Shown here piece after piece: positions 1 to 9,050 of a stretch of 51,694 nt of DNA; within the stretch, counting starts at the first letter, position 1; every line of letters starts with the position of its first letter. Under the pieces are notes generated by a model. That model made no database searches, was not told the origin of the DNA, and worked only from the letters and a program-made list of their open reading frames with translations. The stretch spans positions 1 through 51,694 of the forward strand of contig NZ_CCAE010000036.1 in assembly GCF_000723405.1 (NCBI RefSeq), in the 5' to 3' direction. Position numbers and translations under genes: made by a program. Source of the DNA: Hydrogenophaga intermedia (lineage in GTDB: Bacteria; Pseudomonadota; Gammaproteobacteria; Burkholderiales; Burkholderiaceae_C).

Positions 1-2
1 CC

Positions 3-1148
3 ATGCTCATAGGCGTACCCGCCGAAACACTGGCGGGCGAGACCCGTGTGGCCGTCACGCCCGAGACGGCGAAGAAGCTGGTGGCCCAAGGCCACGTGGT
101 GCGCGTGCAGGCCGGTGCCGGCCTGGCGGCCAGCGCCACCGACGCCGCGTACGAGGCGGCCGGCGCGCAGATCACCGACGCCGCCGGCGCCCTGGGTGCC
201 GACCTGGTGCTCAAGGTGCGCAGCCCCCAGGCCAGCGAACTGCCCTTGATGAAGGCCGGCGCCACCCTCGTCGGCATGCTCAACCCCTTCGACGCCGAGG
301 GCCTGCAGGCCCTGGCCGCGGCCGGGCTCACCAGCTTCGCGCTGGAAGCCGCGCCGCGCACCACGCGCGCGCAGAGCATGGACGTGCTCTCCTCGCAGGC
401 CAACATCGCCGGCTACAAGGCCGTGATGCTCGCGGCCAACGCCTACCCCAAGTTCTTCCCCATGCTCATGACGGCCGCCGGCACCGTGAAGGCCGCGCGC
501 GTGGTCATCCTCGGCGTGGGCGTGGCCGGCCTGCAGGCCATCGCCACGGCCAAGCGCCTGGGCGCGGTCATCGAGGCTTCCGACGTGCGCCCCAGCGTGA
601 AGGAGCAGATCGAGTCGCTGGGTGGCAAGTTCATCGACGTGCCCTACGAGACGGCCGAGGAGAAGGAAGCGGCCGAGGGCGTGGGCGGTTATGCCAAGCC
701 CATGCCGCCGAGCTGGCTGCAGCGCCAGGCCGCCGAGGTGGCCAAGCGCGTGGCGCTGGCCGACGTGGTGATCTCCACCGCGCTGATCCCGGGGCGCGCG
801 GCGCCCACGCTGATCACCGAAGAGATGGTCAAGAGCATGAAGCCGGGCTCGGTGATCGTGGACATCGCGGCGGGCAAGGGGCCTGTCCGCGCCGATGGGG
901 GCGTGGGCGGCAACTGCCCGCTCACCGAAGCGGACCAGACTGTCGTCAAGCACGGCGTAACGATCATCGGCGAGACCAACCTGCCCGCGCGGGTGGCGGC
1001 CGATGCCTCCGCGCTGTACGCGCGAAACGTGCTCGACTTCCTCAAGCTCGTGCTGCCCAAGGATGCGGCGGCCGTGCAGGTGCCGATGGACGACGACATC
1101 GTGGTCGCCTGCCTGATGACCCAAGCCGGCGAGGTCAAGCGCAAATGA
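3..1148 (+). CDS. pntAA: NAD(P) transhydrogenase subunit alpha part 1 (PntAA)
   Basis: Soluble NAD(H)-binding domain I of proton-translocating transhydrogenase, which drives hydride transfer from NADH to NADP+ with the proton gradient. The 381-residue length fits the split alpha-1 subunit of three-subunit enzymes (Rhodospirillum type) rather than the fused E. coli PntA. The alanine-dehydrogenase-like fold is visible, with the conserved stretch RAQSMDVLSSQANIAGYKA at about 122-140 and the Rossmann loop GVGVAG at 171-176. The ATG lies 2 bp from the window edge, so its promoter and RBS are outside. Its stop overlaps the panD start (ATGA), and pntAB and pntB follow, giving one operon. Family call is secure. 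Confidence 0.96.
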   Translation: MLIGVPAETLAGETRVAVTPETAKKLVAQGHVVRVQAGAGLAASATDAAYEAAGAQITDAAGALGADLVLKVRSPQASELPLMKAGATLVGMLNPFDAEGLQALAAAGLTSFALEAAPRTTRAQSMDVLSSQANIAGYKAVMLAANAYPKFFPMLMTAAGTVKAARVVILGVGVAGLQAIATAKRLGAVIEASDVRPSVKEQIESLGGKFIDVPYETAEEKEAAEGVGGYAKPMPPSWLQRQAAEVAKRVALADVVISTALIPGRAAPTLITEEMVKSMKPGSVIVDIAAGKGPVRADGGVGGNCPLTEADQTVVKHGVTIIGETNLPARVAADASALYARNVLDFLKLVLPKDAAAVQVPMDDDIVVACLMTQAGEVKRK

Positions 1149-1519
1149 GCGACACCGCCAGCCGCGTGATGCTGCGCGCCAAGCTGCACCGCGCCACCGT
1201 GACCGAGGCCGACCTGCACTACGAAGGCTCCTGCGGCATCGACGAAGACCTGCTGGACGCGGCCGACATGCGCGAGTTCGAGAAGATCGAGCTCTACAAC
1301 GTCAACAACGGCGAGCGCTTCTCCACCTACATCATCAAGGCGGCGCGCGGCTCGGGCGCCATCTCGCTCAACGGTGCGGCCGCGCGCAAGGCGCACGTGG
1401 GCGACCTGCTCATCATCTGCACCTACTCGCCCGTGGCCGACAGCGCGGTGCCGACCTGGAAGCCGCGCGTGGTGTTGCTGGGTGAAGGCAACCGCATCAA
1501 CGAGATCAAGAAAACCTAG
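1145..1519 (+). CDS. panD: Aspartate 1-decarboxylase (PanD), encoded inside the pnt operon
   Basis: Pyruvoyl enzyme that makes beta-alanine from L-aspartate for pantothenate and CoA synthesis. The self-cleavage site is visible as YEGSC with the Gly28-Ser29 bond; Lys13, His15 and the ERFSTY segment match the usual active-site Lys, His and Tyr, shifted by about four residues by a longer N-terminus. At 124 residues it is normal length. The start overlaps the pntAA stop by 4 bp and the stop is 9 bp before pntAB, so it is translationally embedded between two subunits of the transhydrogenase. The location is unusual. Supply of NADPH, used by ketopantoate reductase in the same pathway, is a possible link (inference). 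Confidence 0.94.
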   Translation: MSDTASRVMLRAKLHRATVTEADLHYEGSCGIDEDLLDAADMREFEKIELYNVNNGERFSTYIIKAARGSGAISLNGAAARKAHVGDLLIICTYSPVADSAVPTWKPRVVLLGEGNRINEIKKT

Positions 1520-1528
1520 GAGCCGCCC

Positions 1529-1852
1529 ATGGACGCCGTCTCTCCGACCCTCATCAACCTGATCATCTTCGTGCTGGCCATCTACGTGGGCTACCACGTG
1601 GTGTGGACGGTGACGCCCGCGCTGCACACGCCCCTGATGGCGGTGACCAACGCCATCTCGGCCATCGTGATCGTGGGCGCCATGCTGGCCGCCGCGCTCA
1701 CCGAGACACCGCTGGGCAAGACCATGGGCGTGCTGGCCGTGGCGCTGGCGGCGGTCAACGTCTTCGGCGGCTTCCTCGTCACGCGGCGCATGCTGGAGAT
1801 GTTCAAGAAGAAAGAGAAGAAGGCGCCGCTCGCCGAGGGGAGCGCCAAATGA
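1529..1852 (+). CDS. pntAB: NAD(P) transhydrogenase subunit alpha part 2 (PntAB)
   Basis: Small membrane subunit that supplies part of domain II, the proton channel. The 107-residue protein has three hydrophobic segments at about 7-27, 34-57 and 65-87, then a Lys-rich cytoplasmic tail (FKKKEKKAP). A Shine-Dalgarno-like AGGAG precedes the ATG in the 9-bp gap after panD. The stop overlaps the pntB start (ATGA at 1849-1852), so the two membrane subunits are translationally coupled. Length and hydropathy match split-alpha transhydrogenases. Confidence 0.94.
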   Translation: MDAVSPTLINLIIFVLAIYVGYHVVWTVTPALHTPLMAVTNAISAIVIVGAMLAAALTETPLGKTMGVLAVALAAVNVFGGFLVTRRMLEMFKKKEKKAPLAEGSAK

Positions 1853-3270
1853 GCATGAACCTCGTCGTCCTGTTGTATCTCGTCGCCTCGGTCTGCTTCA
1901 TCCAGGCCCTGAAGGGCCTCTCCCACCCCACCACCTCCATCCGCGGCAACGTCTTCGGCATGACGGGCATGGCCATCGCCGTGCTCACCACCGCCGCGCT
2001 GATCGTCGAACTCTCGGGCGGCAAGGCCCAGGGCATGGTCTACGTGCTGGGCGGCCTGGTGGTCGGCGGCGGCGTGGGCGCCTACATGGCCAAGAAGGTC
2101 GAGATGACCAAGATGCCCGAGCTGGTGGCCTTCATGCACAGCATGATCGGCCTGGCCGCGGTGTGCATCGCCGTGGCCGTGGTGGCCGAGCCCTGGGCTT
2201 TCGGCATCGTGACCCGTGGCGAAGGCATCCCCGGCGGCAACCGCATCGAACTGGCCCTGGGTGCCTTCATCGGCGCGGTCACCTTCAGCGGCTCGGTCAT
2301 CGCCTTCGGCAAGCTCAGCGGCAAATACAAGTTCCGCCTGTTCCAGGGCGCGCCCGTCACCTTCGCCGGCCAGCACAAGCTCAACCTGGTGCTGGGCCTG
2401 GCCACGGCCTTCTTCGTCTTCGGCTTCTGGCACTCGCAGAGCTGGATCGACATCGTGCTGGTCATCGCCCTGGGCTTCATCCTGGGCGTGCTCATCATCA
2501 TCCCCATCGGCGGGGCGGACATGCCGGTGGTGGTGTCCATGCTCAACAGCTACTCGGGCTGGGCGGCCGCGGGCATCGGCTTCAGCCTGAACAACCCCAT
2601 GTTGATCATCGCGGGCTCGCTGGTGGGCAGCTCGGGCGCGATCCTGAGCTACATCATGTGCAAGGCCATGAACCGCTCGTTCATCAGCGTGATCCTGGGC
2701 GGCTTCGGCGGCGAGGCCGGCGCGGCGGCCACCAGCGGCGTGCAGCGCACGGCCAAGAGCGGCAGCGCCGACGACGTGGCCTTCATCCTGGGCAACGCCG
2801 AGACGGTGGTGATCGTGCCCGGCTACGGCCTGGCGGTGGCGCGTGCGCAGCACGCGGTGAAGGAGCTCGCGCACAAGCTGGGCGAGAAGGGCATCACCGT
2901 GAAGTACGCCATCCACCCGGTGGCCGGGCGCATGCCGGGGCACATGAACGTGCTGCTGGCCGAGGCGGAGGTGCCCTATGACCAGGTGTTCGAGATGGAA
3001 GACATCAATGGCGAGTTCGGCCAGGCCGACGTGGCCATCGTGCTGGGCGCCAACGACGTGGTGAACCCGCTGGCGCTGCAAAAGGGCAGCCCCATCTACG
3101 GCATGCCGATCCTGGAGGCCTACAAGGCCAAGACCGTGATCGTGAACAAGCGCTCCATGGCCGCGGGCTACGCGGGTCTGGACAACGAGCTGTTCTACAT
3201 GGACAAGACCATGATGGTCTTCGGCGACGCCAAGAAGGTGGTGGAGGACATCACCAAGGCGGTGGAGTGA
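1849..3270 (+). CDS. pntB: NAD(P) transhydrogenase subunit beta (PntB)
   Basis: Membrane domain II plus the NADP(H)-binding domain III. I take the ATG at 1849 (MSMNLVVLL), which overlaps the pntAB stop, giving 473 residues, the usual length for PntB; the open frame extends upstream only as a shadow inside pntAB. The N-terminal 270 or so residues are hydrophobic with many helices. Domain III shows the NADP loop GYGLAVARAQ from about residue 325 and GANDVVNP from about 400, both family hallmarks. It completes a pntAA-panD-pntAB-pntB operon. Confidence 0.96.
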   Translation: MSMNLVVLLYLVASVCFIQALKGLSHPTTSIRGNVFGMTGMAIAVLTTAALIVELSGGKAQGMVYVLGGLVVGGGVGAYMAKKVEMTKMPELVAFMHSMIGLAAVCIAVAVVAEPWAFGIVTRGEGIPGGNRIELALGAFIGAVTFSGSVIAFGKLSGKYKFRLFQGAPVTFAGQHKLNLVLGLATAFFVFGFWHSQSWIDIVLVIALGFILGVLIIIPIGGADMPVVVSMLNSYSGWAAAGIGFSLNNPMLIIAGSLVGSSGAILSYIMCKAMNRSFISVILGGFGGEAGAAATSGVQRTAKSGSADDVAFILGNAETVVIVPGYGLAVARAQHAVKELAHKLGEKGITVKYAIHPVAGRMPGHMNVLLAEAEVPYDQVFEMEDINGEFGQADVAIVLGANDVVNPLALQKGSPIYGMPILEAYKAKTVIVNKRSMAAGYAGLDNELFYMDKTMMVFGDAKKVVEDITKAVE

Positions 3271-3280
3271 GGGCCTCCTT

Positions 3281-4093
3281 GTGAGCCGTCGCCCGCTCGG
3301 CGAGCGTTTGCGCAAGGCCTGGGACGATCCCCGGGCCGTGGGCGTGAAGCTGCTGCAGGGGGCCATCGACAGCCTGCGGGGTTACTCCTACGACTTCGAC
3401 AAGAACGGCGAACGCCGCCTGCTGGAGGTGCTGTCCGCCCTGCCGGTGAACACGGTGTTCGACGTCGGCGCCAACGTGGGCGACTGGTCGCTGGCGGCGG
3501 CGCGGGCGCTGCCGGCGGCCGACATCCACTGCTTCGAACTCTCGCCGCGCACCTTCGAGACCCTGAGCGCACGCGTGCAGGGGCCGCGCTTTCACCTCAA
3601 CAACTGCGGCATGGGCCGCGAGAGCGGCAGCGTTGGCTTCAAGGACTATGGAGAGAACTCCACGGTCAACACCCTCCTGACCACCGCCACCTACCACGAC
3701 GCCCGCCTGAGCGCTGTCACCTCCACGGCGCGCATCGTCAGCGGCGACGACTATTGTCGCGAGCGTGGCATCCAGGCCATCGACCTGCTCAAGATCGACG
3801 TGGAAGGCGCCGACCATTGGGTGCTCGAAGGCTTCACGCCGCAGTTGCGCGCGAAGGCCATCCGCGTGGTGCAGTTCGAGTACGGCTACACGCATGGCGA
3901 CGCGAAGTTCCTCATGCGCGACTTCCACGAGCTGTTCGCGGGCCACGGCTACAGTGTGGGCCGGCTCTCGCGCCGCGGCGTGGCGTTCGCGCCCTGGAAC
4001 TACAAGATGAACGACTTTCGCTCCGGCCCCAATTACGTGGCCGTGCGGCAGAACGACGCCGAGATCCTCCGACTGCTCGAACGCTTCCACTGA
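3281..4093 (+). CDS. FkbM-family SAM-dependent methyltransferase
   Basis: Class I methyltransferase of the FkbM type, usually an O-methyltransferase on sugars or secondary metabolites. It begins with GTG 10 bp after pntB. The SAM-binding motif I is DVGANVGDW at 61-69, and the characteristic FkbM segment LLKIDVEGADHWVLEGF lies near 168-184. The 270-residue length is normal. Spacing suggests read-through from the pnt operon, but no functional tie is evident. The substrate cannot be told from sequence. Confidence 0.85.
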   Translation: MSRRPLGERLRKAWDDPRAVGVKLLQGAIDSLRGYSYDFDKNGERRLLEVLSALPVNTVFDVGANVGDWSLAAARALPAADIHCFELSPRTFETLSARVQGPRFHLNNCGMGRESGSVGFKDYGENSTVNTLLTTATYHDARLSAVTSTARIVSGDDYCRERGIQAIDLLKIDVEGADHWVLEGFTPQLRAKAIRVVQFEYGYTHGDAKFLMRDFHELFAGHGYSVGRLSRRGVAFAPWNYKMNDFRSGPNYVAVRQNDAEILRLLERFH

Positions 4094-4128
4094 CAAGATC
4101 CCAGATCTGCTGACACAGGAGACATCGC

Positions 4129-5814
4129 ATGCCGACCGCCACCGCCGACCGCCCCTGGCTCGCCGCCTATCCCGAGGGGGTGCCCGCCGACATCGACGTG
4201 AACCAGTACCCCTCGCTGGTGCACCTGATGGAGGAGAGCTTCCACCGCTTCGGCGATCGCACCGCCTACAGCTTCATGGGCAAGGACGTGAGCTTCGCGC
4301 AGACCGACGCGCTGTCGCAGGCCTTCGCGGCTTACCTGCAAGGCCTGGGCCTGGTGAAGGGCGACCGCGTGGCGATCATGATGCCCAACGTGCCGCAATA
4401 CCCGGCGGTGGTTGCAGGCATCCTGCGCGCGGGGCTGGTGGTGGTCAACGTCAACCCGCTCTACACCGCGCGCGAGCTGGAGCATCAGCTCAAGGACTCG
4501 GGGTCCAAGGCCATCGTCATCATCGAGAACTTCGCGCACACGCTGGAGCAGTGCATCGCAGCCACGCCGGTCAAGCACGTGGTGCTCGCCGCCATGGGGG
4601 ACCTGCTCGGCTTCCTCAAGGGTGGCCTCGTCAACTACGTGGTGCGCAAGGTCAAGAAGATGGTCCCGCCCTTCAACCTGCCGCAGGCGGTGCGCTTCAA
4701 TGACGCCATCGCGCGCGGCTCGCGTGGCTCGTTCAAGAAGCCCGAGATCCGCGCCGACGACATGGCAGTGCTGCAGTACACCGGCGGCACCACTGGCGTC
4801 AGCAAGGGGGCCGTGCTCCTGCACCGCAACATCGTCGCCAACGTGCTGCAGTCCGAGGCCTGGAACGACCCGGTGATGCAAAAAGTGCCGGCCGGCGAGC
4901 AGCCCACCTGCGTGTGCGCGCTGCCGCTGTACCACATCTTCGCGTTCACCGTGAACATGATGCTGAGCCTGCGCGTGGGCGGCAAGACCATCCTCATCCC
5001 CAACCCGCGCGACTTGCCCGCGGTCCTGAAGGAACTGAGCAAGCACCGCTTCCACAGCTTCCCCGCGGTGAATACGCTGTTCAATGGCCTGGCCAACCAC
5101 CCCGACTTCAACACCGTGGACTGGAGCCACCTGAAGGTCTCCGTGGGCGGTGGCATGGCCGTGCAAGGCGCGGTGGCCAAGCGCTGGCTCGAAAAAACCG
5201 GTTGCCCGATCTGCGAGGGCTACGGCCTGTCCGAGACCAGTCCCTCGGCCACGTGCAACCCCACCACCAGTACCGAGTACACCGGCACCATCGGCGTGCC
5301 GCTGCCGAACACACGCCTGAAGTGCCTGGACGACGACGGCAACGAGGTGCCCCTGGGCCAGCCCGGCGAGATCGCCATCCACGGCCCGCAGGTGATGGCG
5401 GGCTACTGGCAGCGCCCCGATGAGACCGCCAAGGTCATGACGCCCGACGGCTACTTCAAGAGCGGCGACATCGGCATCATGGACGCGCGCGGCTACTTCA
5501 AGATCGTGGACCGCAAGAAGGACATGGTGCTGGTCAGCGGTTTCAACGTCTACCCGAACGAGGTGGAGGACGTGGTGGCGCAACTGGCCGGCGTGCTGGA
5601 GTGCGCGGTGGTGGGCGTGCCCGACGAGAAGACCGGCGAGGCCGTGAAGCTCGTGATCGTGAAGAAGGACCCGGCGCTCACCGAGGAGCAGGTGCGCGAG
5701 TACTGCCGCGCCAACCTCACGGGTTACAAGCAGCCGCGCGTGATCGAGTTCCGCACCGAACTGCCCAAGACGCCCGTGGGCAAGATCCTGCGCCGCGAGC
5801 TGCGCGACAAGTGA
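4129..5814 (+). CDS. fadD: Long-chain fatty-acid--CoA ligase (FadD-like)
   Basis: ANL-superfamily adenylate-forming enzyme that activates fatty acids to acyl-CoA for beta-oxidation at the inner membrane. The ATP-binding P-loop YTGGTTGVSKG is at 217-227, motif GYGLSETSP at about 364-372, the hinge and linker region DRKKDMVLVSGFNVYP follows, and the catalytic Lys context TPVGKILRREL is at the C-terminus. The 561-residue length equals E. coli FadD. A good RBS (CAGGAG) sits upstream of the ATG. Substrate chain length is not determined by sequence alone. Confidence 0.92.
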   Translation: MPTATADRPWLAAYPEGVPADIDVNQYPSLVHLMEESFHRFGDRTAYSFMGKDVSFAQTDALSQAFAAYLQGLGLVKGDRVAIMMPNVPQYPAVVAGILRAGLVVVNVNPLYTARELEHQLKDSGSKAIVIIENFAHTLEQCIAATPVKHVVLAAMGDLLGFLKGGLVNYVVRKVKKMVPPFNLPQAVRFNDAIARGSRGSFKKPEIRADDMAVLQYTGGTTGVSKGAVLLHRNIVANVLQSEAWNDPVMQKVPAGEQPTCVCALPLYHIFAFTVNMMLSLRVGGKTILIPNPRDLPAVLKELSKHRFHSFPAVNTLFNGLANHPDFNTVDWSHLKVSVGGGMAVQGAVAKRWLEKTGCPICEGYGLSETSPSATCNPTTSTEYTGTIGVPLPNTRLKCLDDDGNEVPLGQPGEIAIHGPQVMAGYWQRPDETAKVMTPDGYFKSGDIGIMDARGYFKIVDRKKDMVLVSGFNVYPNEVEDVVAQLAGVLECAVVGVPDEKTGEAVKLVIVKKDPALTEEQVREYCRANLTGYKQPRVIEFRTELPKTPVGKILRRELRDK

Positions 5815-5829
5815 GGAACTGAGGCGCCC

Positions 5830-6582
5830 ATGACGCTCGCGCTGGTCAGCGCCATGCCCGAGGAGCTGCAGGCCGTGCTGGACCTGCTGCCCGACGAGCA
5901 GCGCATCAGCCTGGGCGGGCGCAGCTACTGGCAGGGCCATCTGCACGGGCAGACCGTGGTGGCCGTCCTCTCGGGCATCGGCAAGGTCGCCGCGGCCACC
6001 ACCACCGCGCTGCTGATCCAGCGCTTTCGCGTGAGCCGCGTGCTGATGACAGGCGTGGCGGGTGGCATCGGCCCGGGCGTGAAGGTGGGCGACGTGGTGG
6101 TGGCGAGCGAGCTGCTGCAACACGACCTGGACGCCTCGCCGATCTTTCCGCGCCACGAGGTGCCGGGATACGGCCTCTCGCGCTTCAAGACCGACGCCGC
6201 CCTCAGCGGCCAACTGGCGCGCGCCTGCGAGGCCACGGTGCGCGAGGCGGCGGCCACGCTGGGCGCCGAAGCGATCGAGACCTTCGGCCTGCAATCGTCG
6301 CGCGTGCACCGCGGCCTGTTGGTCACGGGCGACCGCTTCGTCTCGCGCACCACCGAGAGCGAGGCCCTGCAGCGCGAACTGCCCGACGCCCTGGCGGTGG
6401 ACATGGAGAGCGCGGCCGTGGCCCAGGTGTGCGCCGACTTCGGCGTGCCGCTGGCGGTGGTGCGCACCATCTCCGACCGGGCCGACGACGCGGCCCACGT
6501 GGACTTCCCGCGTTTCCTCACGCAAGTGGCCAGCCGCTACAGCGTGGCCATCGTCGAGCGCCTGCTCGGCGGCTCAGCGTAG
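5830..6582 (+). CDS. mtnN: 5'-methylthioadenosine/S-adenosylhomocysteine nucleosidase
   Basis: Hydrolyses MTA and SAH to adenine plus the ribosyl product, clearing methylation and polyamine by-products and feeding AI-2 chemistry. The N-terminal MPEE places a Glu at position 12, equivalent to the catalytic acid of E. coli MTAN. LSGIGKVAAA, the substrate-contact VDMES (Glu193) and catalytic ISDRADD (Asp216) are all present. At 250 residues it is slightly longer than E. coli (232), with an insertion near 95-150. The 3' end overlaps the convergent corA gene by 9 bp. Confidence 0.88.
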   Translation: MTLALVSAMPEELQAVLDLLPDEQRISLGGRSYWQGHLHGQTVVAVLSGIGKVAAATTTALLIQRFRVSRVLMTGVAGGIGPGVKVGDVVVASELLQHDLDASPIFPRHEVPGYGLSRFKTDAALSGQLARACEATVREAAATLGAEAIETFGLQSSRVHRGLLVTGDRFVSRTTESEALQRELPDALAVDMESAAVAQVCADFGVPLAVVRTISDRADDAAHVDFPRFLTQVASRYSVAIVERLLGGSA

Positions 6583-7560
6583 CCAACCCCTTTTCCTGAA
6601 GTAGAGCATCGGCACCACGGCCGACAGCACCATCAGCCCGATCGCCAGCGGGTAGCCGAAGCGCCAGTTGAGCTCGGGCATGAACTGGAAGTTCATGCCG
6701 TAGCTGCTGGCCACCAGCGTGGGGGGCAGCAGCGACACACTCGCCACCGAGAAGATCTTGATGATCTTGTTCTGGTTGATGTTGATGAAGCCGACCGTGG
6801 CGTCCATCAGGAAGTTGATCTTGTCGAACAGGAAGGCGGTGTGGCCGTCAAGCGAGTCCAGGTCGCGCAGGATCTGGCGCGCGTCCTCGAACTGCTCGGC
6901 GCTCAGCAGCCGGCTGCGCATCATGAAGCTCACCGCGCGGCGCGTGTCCATCACGTTGCGGCGGATGCGGCCCGACATGTCTTCGTGCTGCGCGATGGCC
7001 GACAGAGCCTCGCCAAGGGCCGAGTCGCTGGCCTCGCTGGAGAGCACCTTGGCGCTGACGGTCTCGAGGTCGTCGTAGATGTTCTCCAGCGTGTCGGCGC
7101 AGTACTCGGCGTCAGCGTCGAACAGCATCAGCAGCACGTCCTTGGCGTCATCGATCAGGCCCGGCATGCGCCGCGCGCGCATGCGCAGCAGCCGGAACAC
7201 GGGCACGTCCTCGTCGTGGATGGAGAACAGCACGCCGCGGCTCTTGAGCGTGTCGTTGTGCTCGTTGAGGATGAAGGCCACGCGCACCGCGCGCGGGTCC
7301 TCGTCATCGTCGATGAGGAAGTCGCTGCGCACGTGCAGCTCGCCGTTGTCTTCCTCGAAGAAGCGCGCGGACTCCTCGATGTCCTCGTCCATCGCGTCTT
7401 CCGGGATGGACAGGCCGAAGTGCTGCTTGACCCAGCGCCGCTCCTCGGGCGTGGGGTCTTCCAGGTCCACCCAGATGGGCTTGAACTGGGCGAGTTCCTC
7501 CAGGGACTCGATTTCTTCCTGGAAGAGGCGGCCGTTGGCCAGGGTGAAGACGTTGAGCAT
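6574..7560 (-). CDS. corA: Magnesium/cobalt transporter CorA
   Basis: Inner-membrane divalent cation channel (Mg2+, Co2+). The frame opens at 7704, but I choose the ATG at 7560 (MLNVFTLANG), preceded by an AGGAG on the minus strand, giving 328 residues. The long acidic and helical cytoplasmic N-domain is followed by two C-terminal membrane helices. The signature YGMN (GMN at 288-290) sits between them and the basic tail RKRGWLR ends the protein. It is convergent with mtnN. The 194 bp upstream, down to the patatin stop, contain no gene and no Mg-sensing leader that I can recognise. Confidence 0.93.
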   Translation of the reverse strand: MLNVFTLANGRLFQEEIESLEELAQFKPIWVDLEDPTPEERRWVKQHFGLSIPEDAMDEDIEESARFFEEDNGELHVRSDFLIDDDEDPRAVRVAFILNEHNDTLKSRGVLFSIHDEDVPVFRLLRMRARRMPGLIDDAKDVLLMLFDADAEYCADTLENIYDDLETVSAKVLSSEASDSALGEALSAIAQHEDMSGRIRRNVMDTRRAVSFMMRSRLLSAEQFEDARQILRDLDSLDGHTAFLFDKINFLMDATVGFININQNKIIKIFSVASVSLLPPTLVASSYGMNFQFMPELNWRFGYPLAIGLMVLSAVVPMLYFRKRGWLR

Positions 7561-7754
7561 GGCGCGCTCCTGCGTGTCGATGGCGGTCTGGCGGTGGCCG
7601 GGTGATCCGGCCGGCGGGTTCGGTGGCGCTTTCAGCCAGCCGCCCGTCCAGGCCGCAGCGGCAAGGCGCTGCTCAGACGGTCGCGGAGAGGGCTGAAAGC
7701 ACACGACTGGGGGGTGTGCTGTCCATCAAGGGCTCCGTGTGAAAACGGGAGCGA

Positions 7755-9050
7755 TTATCGCACCGGGTCCGCGGCGGCGGTCGCGCCCGCAGGGGCGAGA
7801 AAGGCCTTCAATTCGTCCTGTCTTCGCCAGGCGTCGTGCTCGCCCAGAGCCATCAAGGCGTGCACGAATCCGGGCTCGAACAGCAAGTAGCTGGCCAGCG
7901 CGGCGGCGCTGGCGTTGGCGCCGCGCCGCGTGTCCAGCGCGCCCAGGCCGATGAGCGTGTGCCGCGTGGTCACGGGCAGCTCGTTGACGTGCTTGAGCGC
8001 GAGTTCGTCGAGCGACACGCTGGGCTGGATGGCCATCACCTCCACCGGGTGATAGGGCAGCAGGGTCGACACCTCCGGCGGCAGACGCGCGAGCGTCTGG
8101 CTCACGCGCAGGGTCTGCTCCACGTCGGCCTGCAGGGTGTCGTGGAACACGCTGGCCATGGCGTGGCCGGCGATGGTGCCGGCCGTGAGTTCGGCGGTGT
8201 CGTGCCGCCCGGTGAGGCCGGCGCGCTGCGGCTGGCCCACGCCGACGACGAGGATGCGGCGCGCGCCGAACTGGATGGCGGGCGACAGCGGCGAGAGCTG
8301 GCGCATGGAGCCGTCGCCGAAGTGCTCGCGGTGGCCGCTCACCCACAGCGGCACCGCGGGGAACAGAAAGGGGATGGCGCTGGAGGCCATCAGGTGCTCG
8401 ATGGTGATGGGCTGGAACTCGGCGCGCCGGCCAGGCCGATGCCAGGCCGGCACGGTGCTGTCGGCGCGGGTCTGGCAGAAGGTCCAGTGCTCGCCCGTGG
8501 AGTAGCTCGAGGCGGTGACGCCCAGGGCGTCGATCGCGCCGCGCTCCAGCGCCGCCTCCAGCCCCTGCAGGTGGATGTGGCGGTGCAGGGTGTTCACCAG
8601 CGGCAGGGTGTCGAGCAGGGCGCGGTGGCGCTTGACCTGGCGCGTCAGCGTCCAGCCCGCCAACACCCGGCTGGCGCGCACCCAGGTGGGCGCCTCCAGC
8701 CGGTAAACGTGCTCGGAGCGCAGCTTGAGCCAGAACTCGCCGAGCGCGGGCAGCGCGGCCACTCCATCGCCCGCGCGGCAGGCCAGGAAGCTGGCGTTGA
8801 GCGCGCCGGCCGAGGTGCCGAACAGCCAACGAAACGGAAAGGCCGTGGCGCTGGCGGGCAGCATGGCGGCCACGGCCTTGAGCACGCCGGCCTGGTAGGC
8901 GGTGCGCGCGCCGCCACCCATGAGCACGAGGGCGCAGCCATCGGCCGGGGTGGCGCCCGGGTCGCGCAGCTGGATGCTGTGACTGAGGACGGTGTCGAGC
9001 GACATGCGGGTGGGCGTGATGGGTGTTGCCGAGGCCCGTGACGCTATCAC
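7755..9050 (-). CDS. Patatin-like phospholipase family protein
   Basis: Serine lipid acyl hydrolase with a Ser-Asp dyad. The oxyanion motif GGGARTAYQAG is near 45-55, the nucleophile elbow GTSAG at 78-82 (Ser80), and the Asp motif appears as DGS (Asp246) rather than the commoner DGG. It is 431 residues long. I start at the GTG at 9050 because it overlaps the upstream kinase stop as GTGA, a coupling arrangement; an ATG at 9005 (MSLDTVLSH) is the alternative. Cytoplasmic or peripheral location is likely, since no signal peptide is visible. Physiological substrate is unknown. Confidence 0.85.
   Translation of the reverse strand: MIASRASATPITPTRMSLDTVLSHSIQLRDPGATPADGCALVLMGGGARTAYQAGVLKAVAAMLPASATAFPFRWLFGTSAGALNASFLACRAGDGVAALPALGEFWLKLRSEHVYRLEAPTWVRASRVLAGWTLTRQVKRHRALLDTLPLVNTLHRHIHLQGLEAALERGAIDALGVTASSYSTGEHWTFCQTRADSTVPAWHRPGRRAEFQPITIEHLMASSAIPFLFPAVPLWVSGHREHFGDGSMRQLSPLSPAIQFGARRILVVGVGQPQRAGLTGRHDTAELTAGTIAGHAMASVFHDTLQADVEQTLRVSQTLARLPPEVSTLLPYHPVEVMAIQPSVSLDELALKHVNELPVTTRHTLIGLGALDTRRGANASAAALASYLLFEPGFVHALMALGEHDAWRRQDELKAFLAPAGATAAADPVR

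Noticed and set aside
1591..3366. 591-residue minus-strand frame opposite pntB
   Set aside because: His/Asp/Gln-rich shadow of pntB with no recognisable motif.
4033..6525. 830-residue minus-strand frame opposite fadD and mtnN
   Set aside because: Same reason: covers two well-identified plus-strand genes and shows no domain.
7561..7754. Possible Mg2+-sensing leader before corA
   Set aside because: I could not build a convincing conserved riboswitch-like fold; left as plain intergenic sequence.
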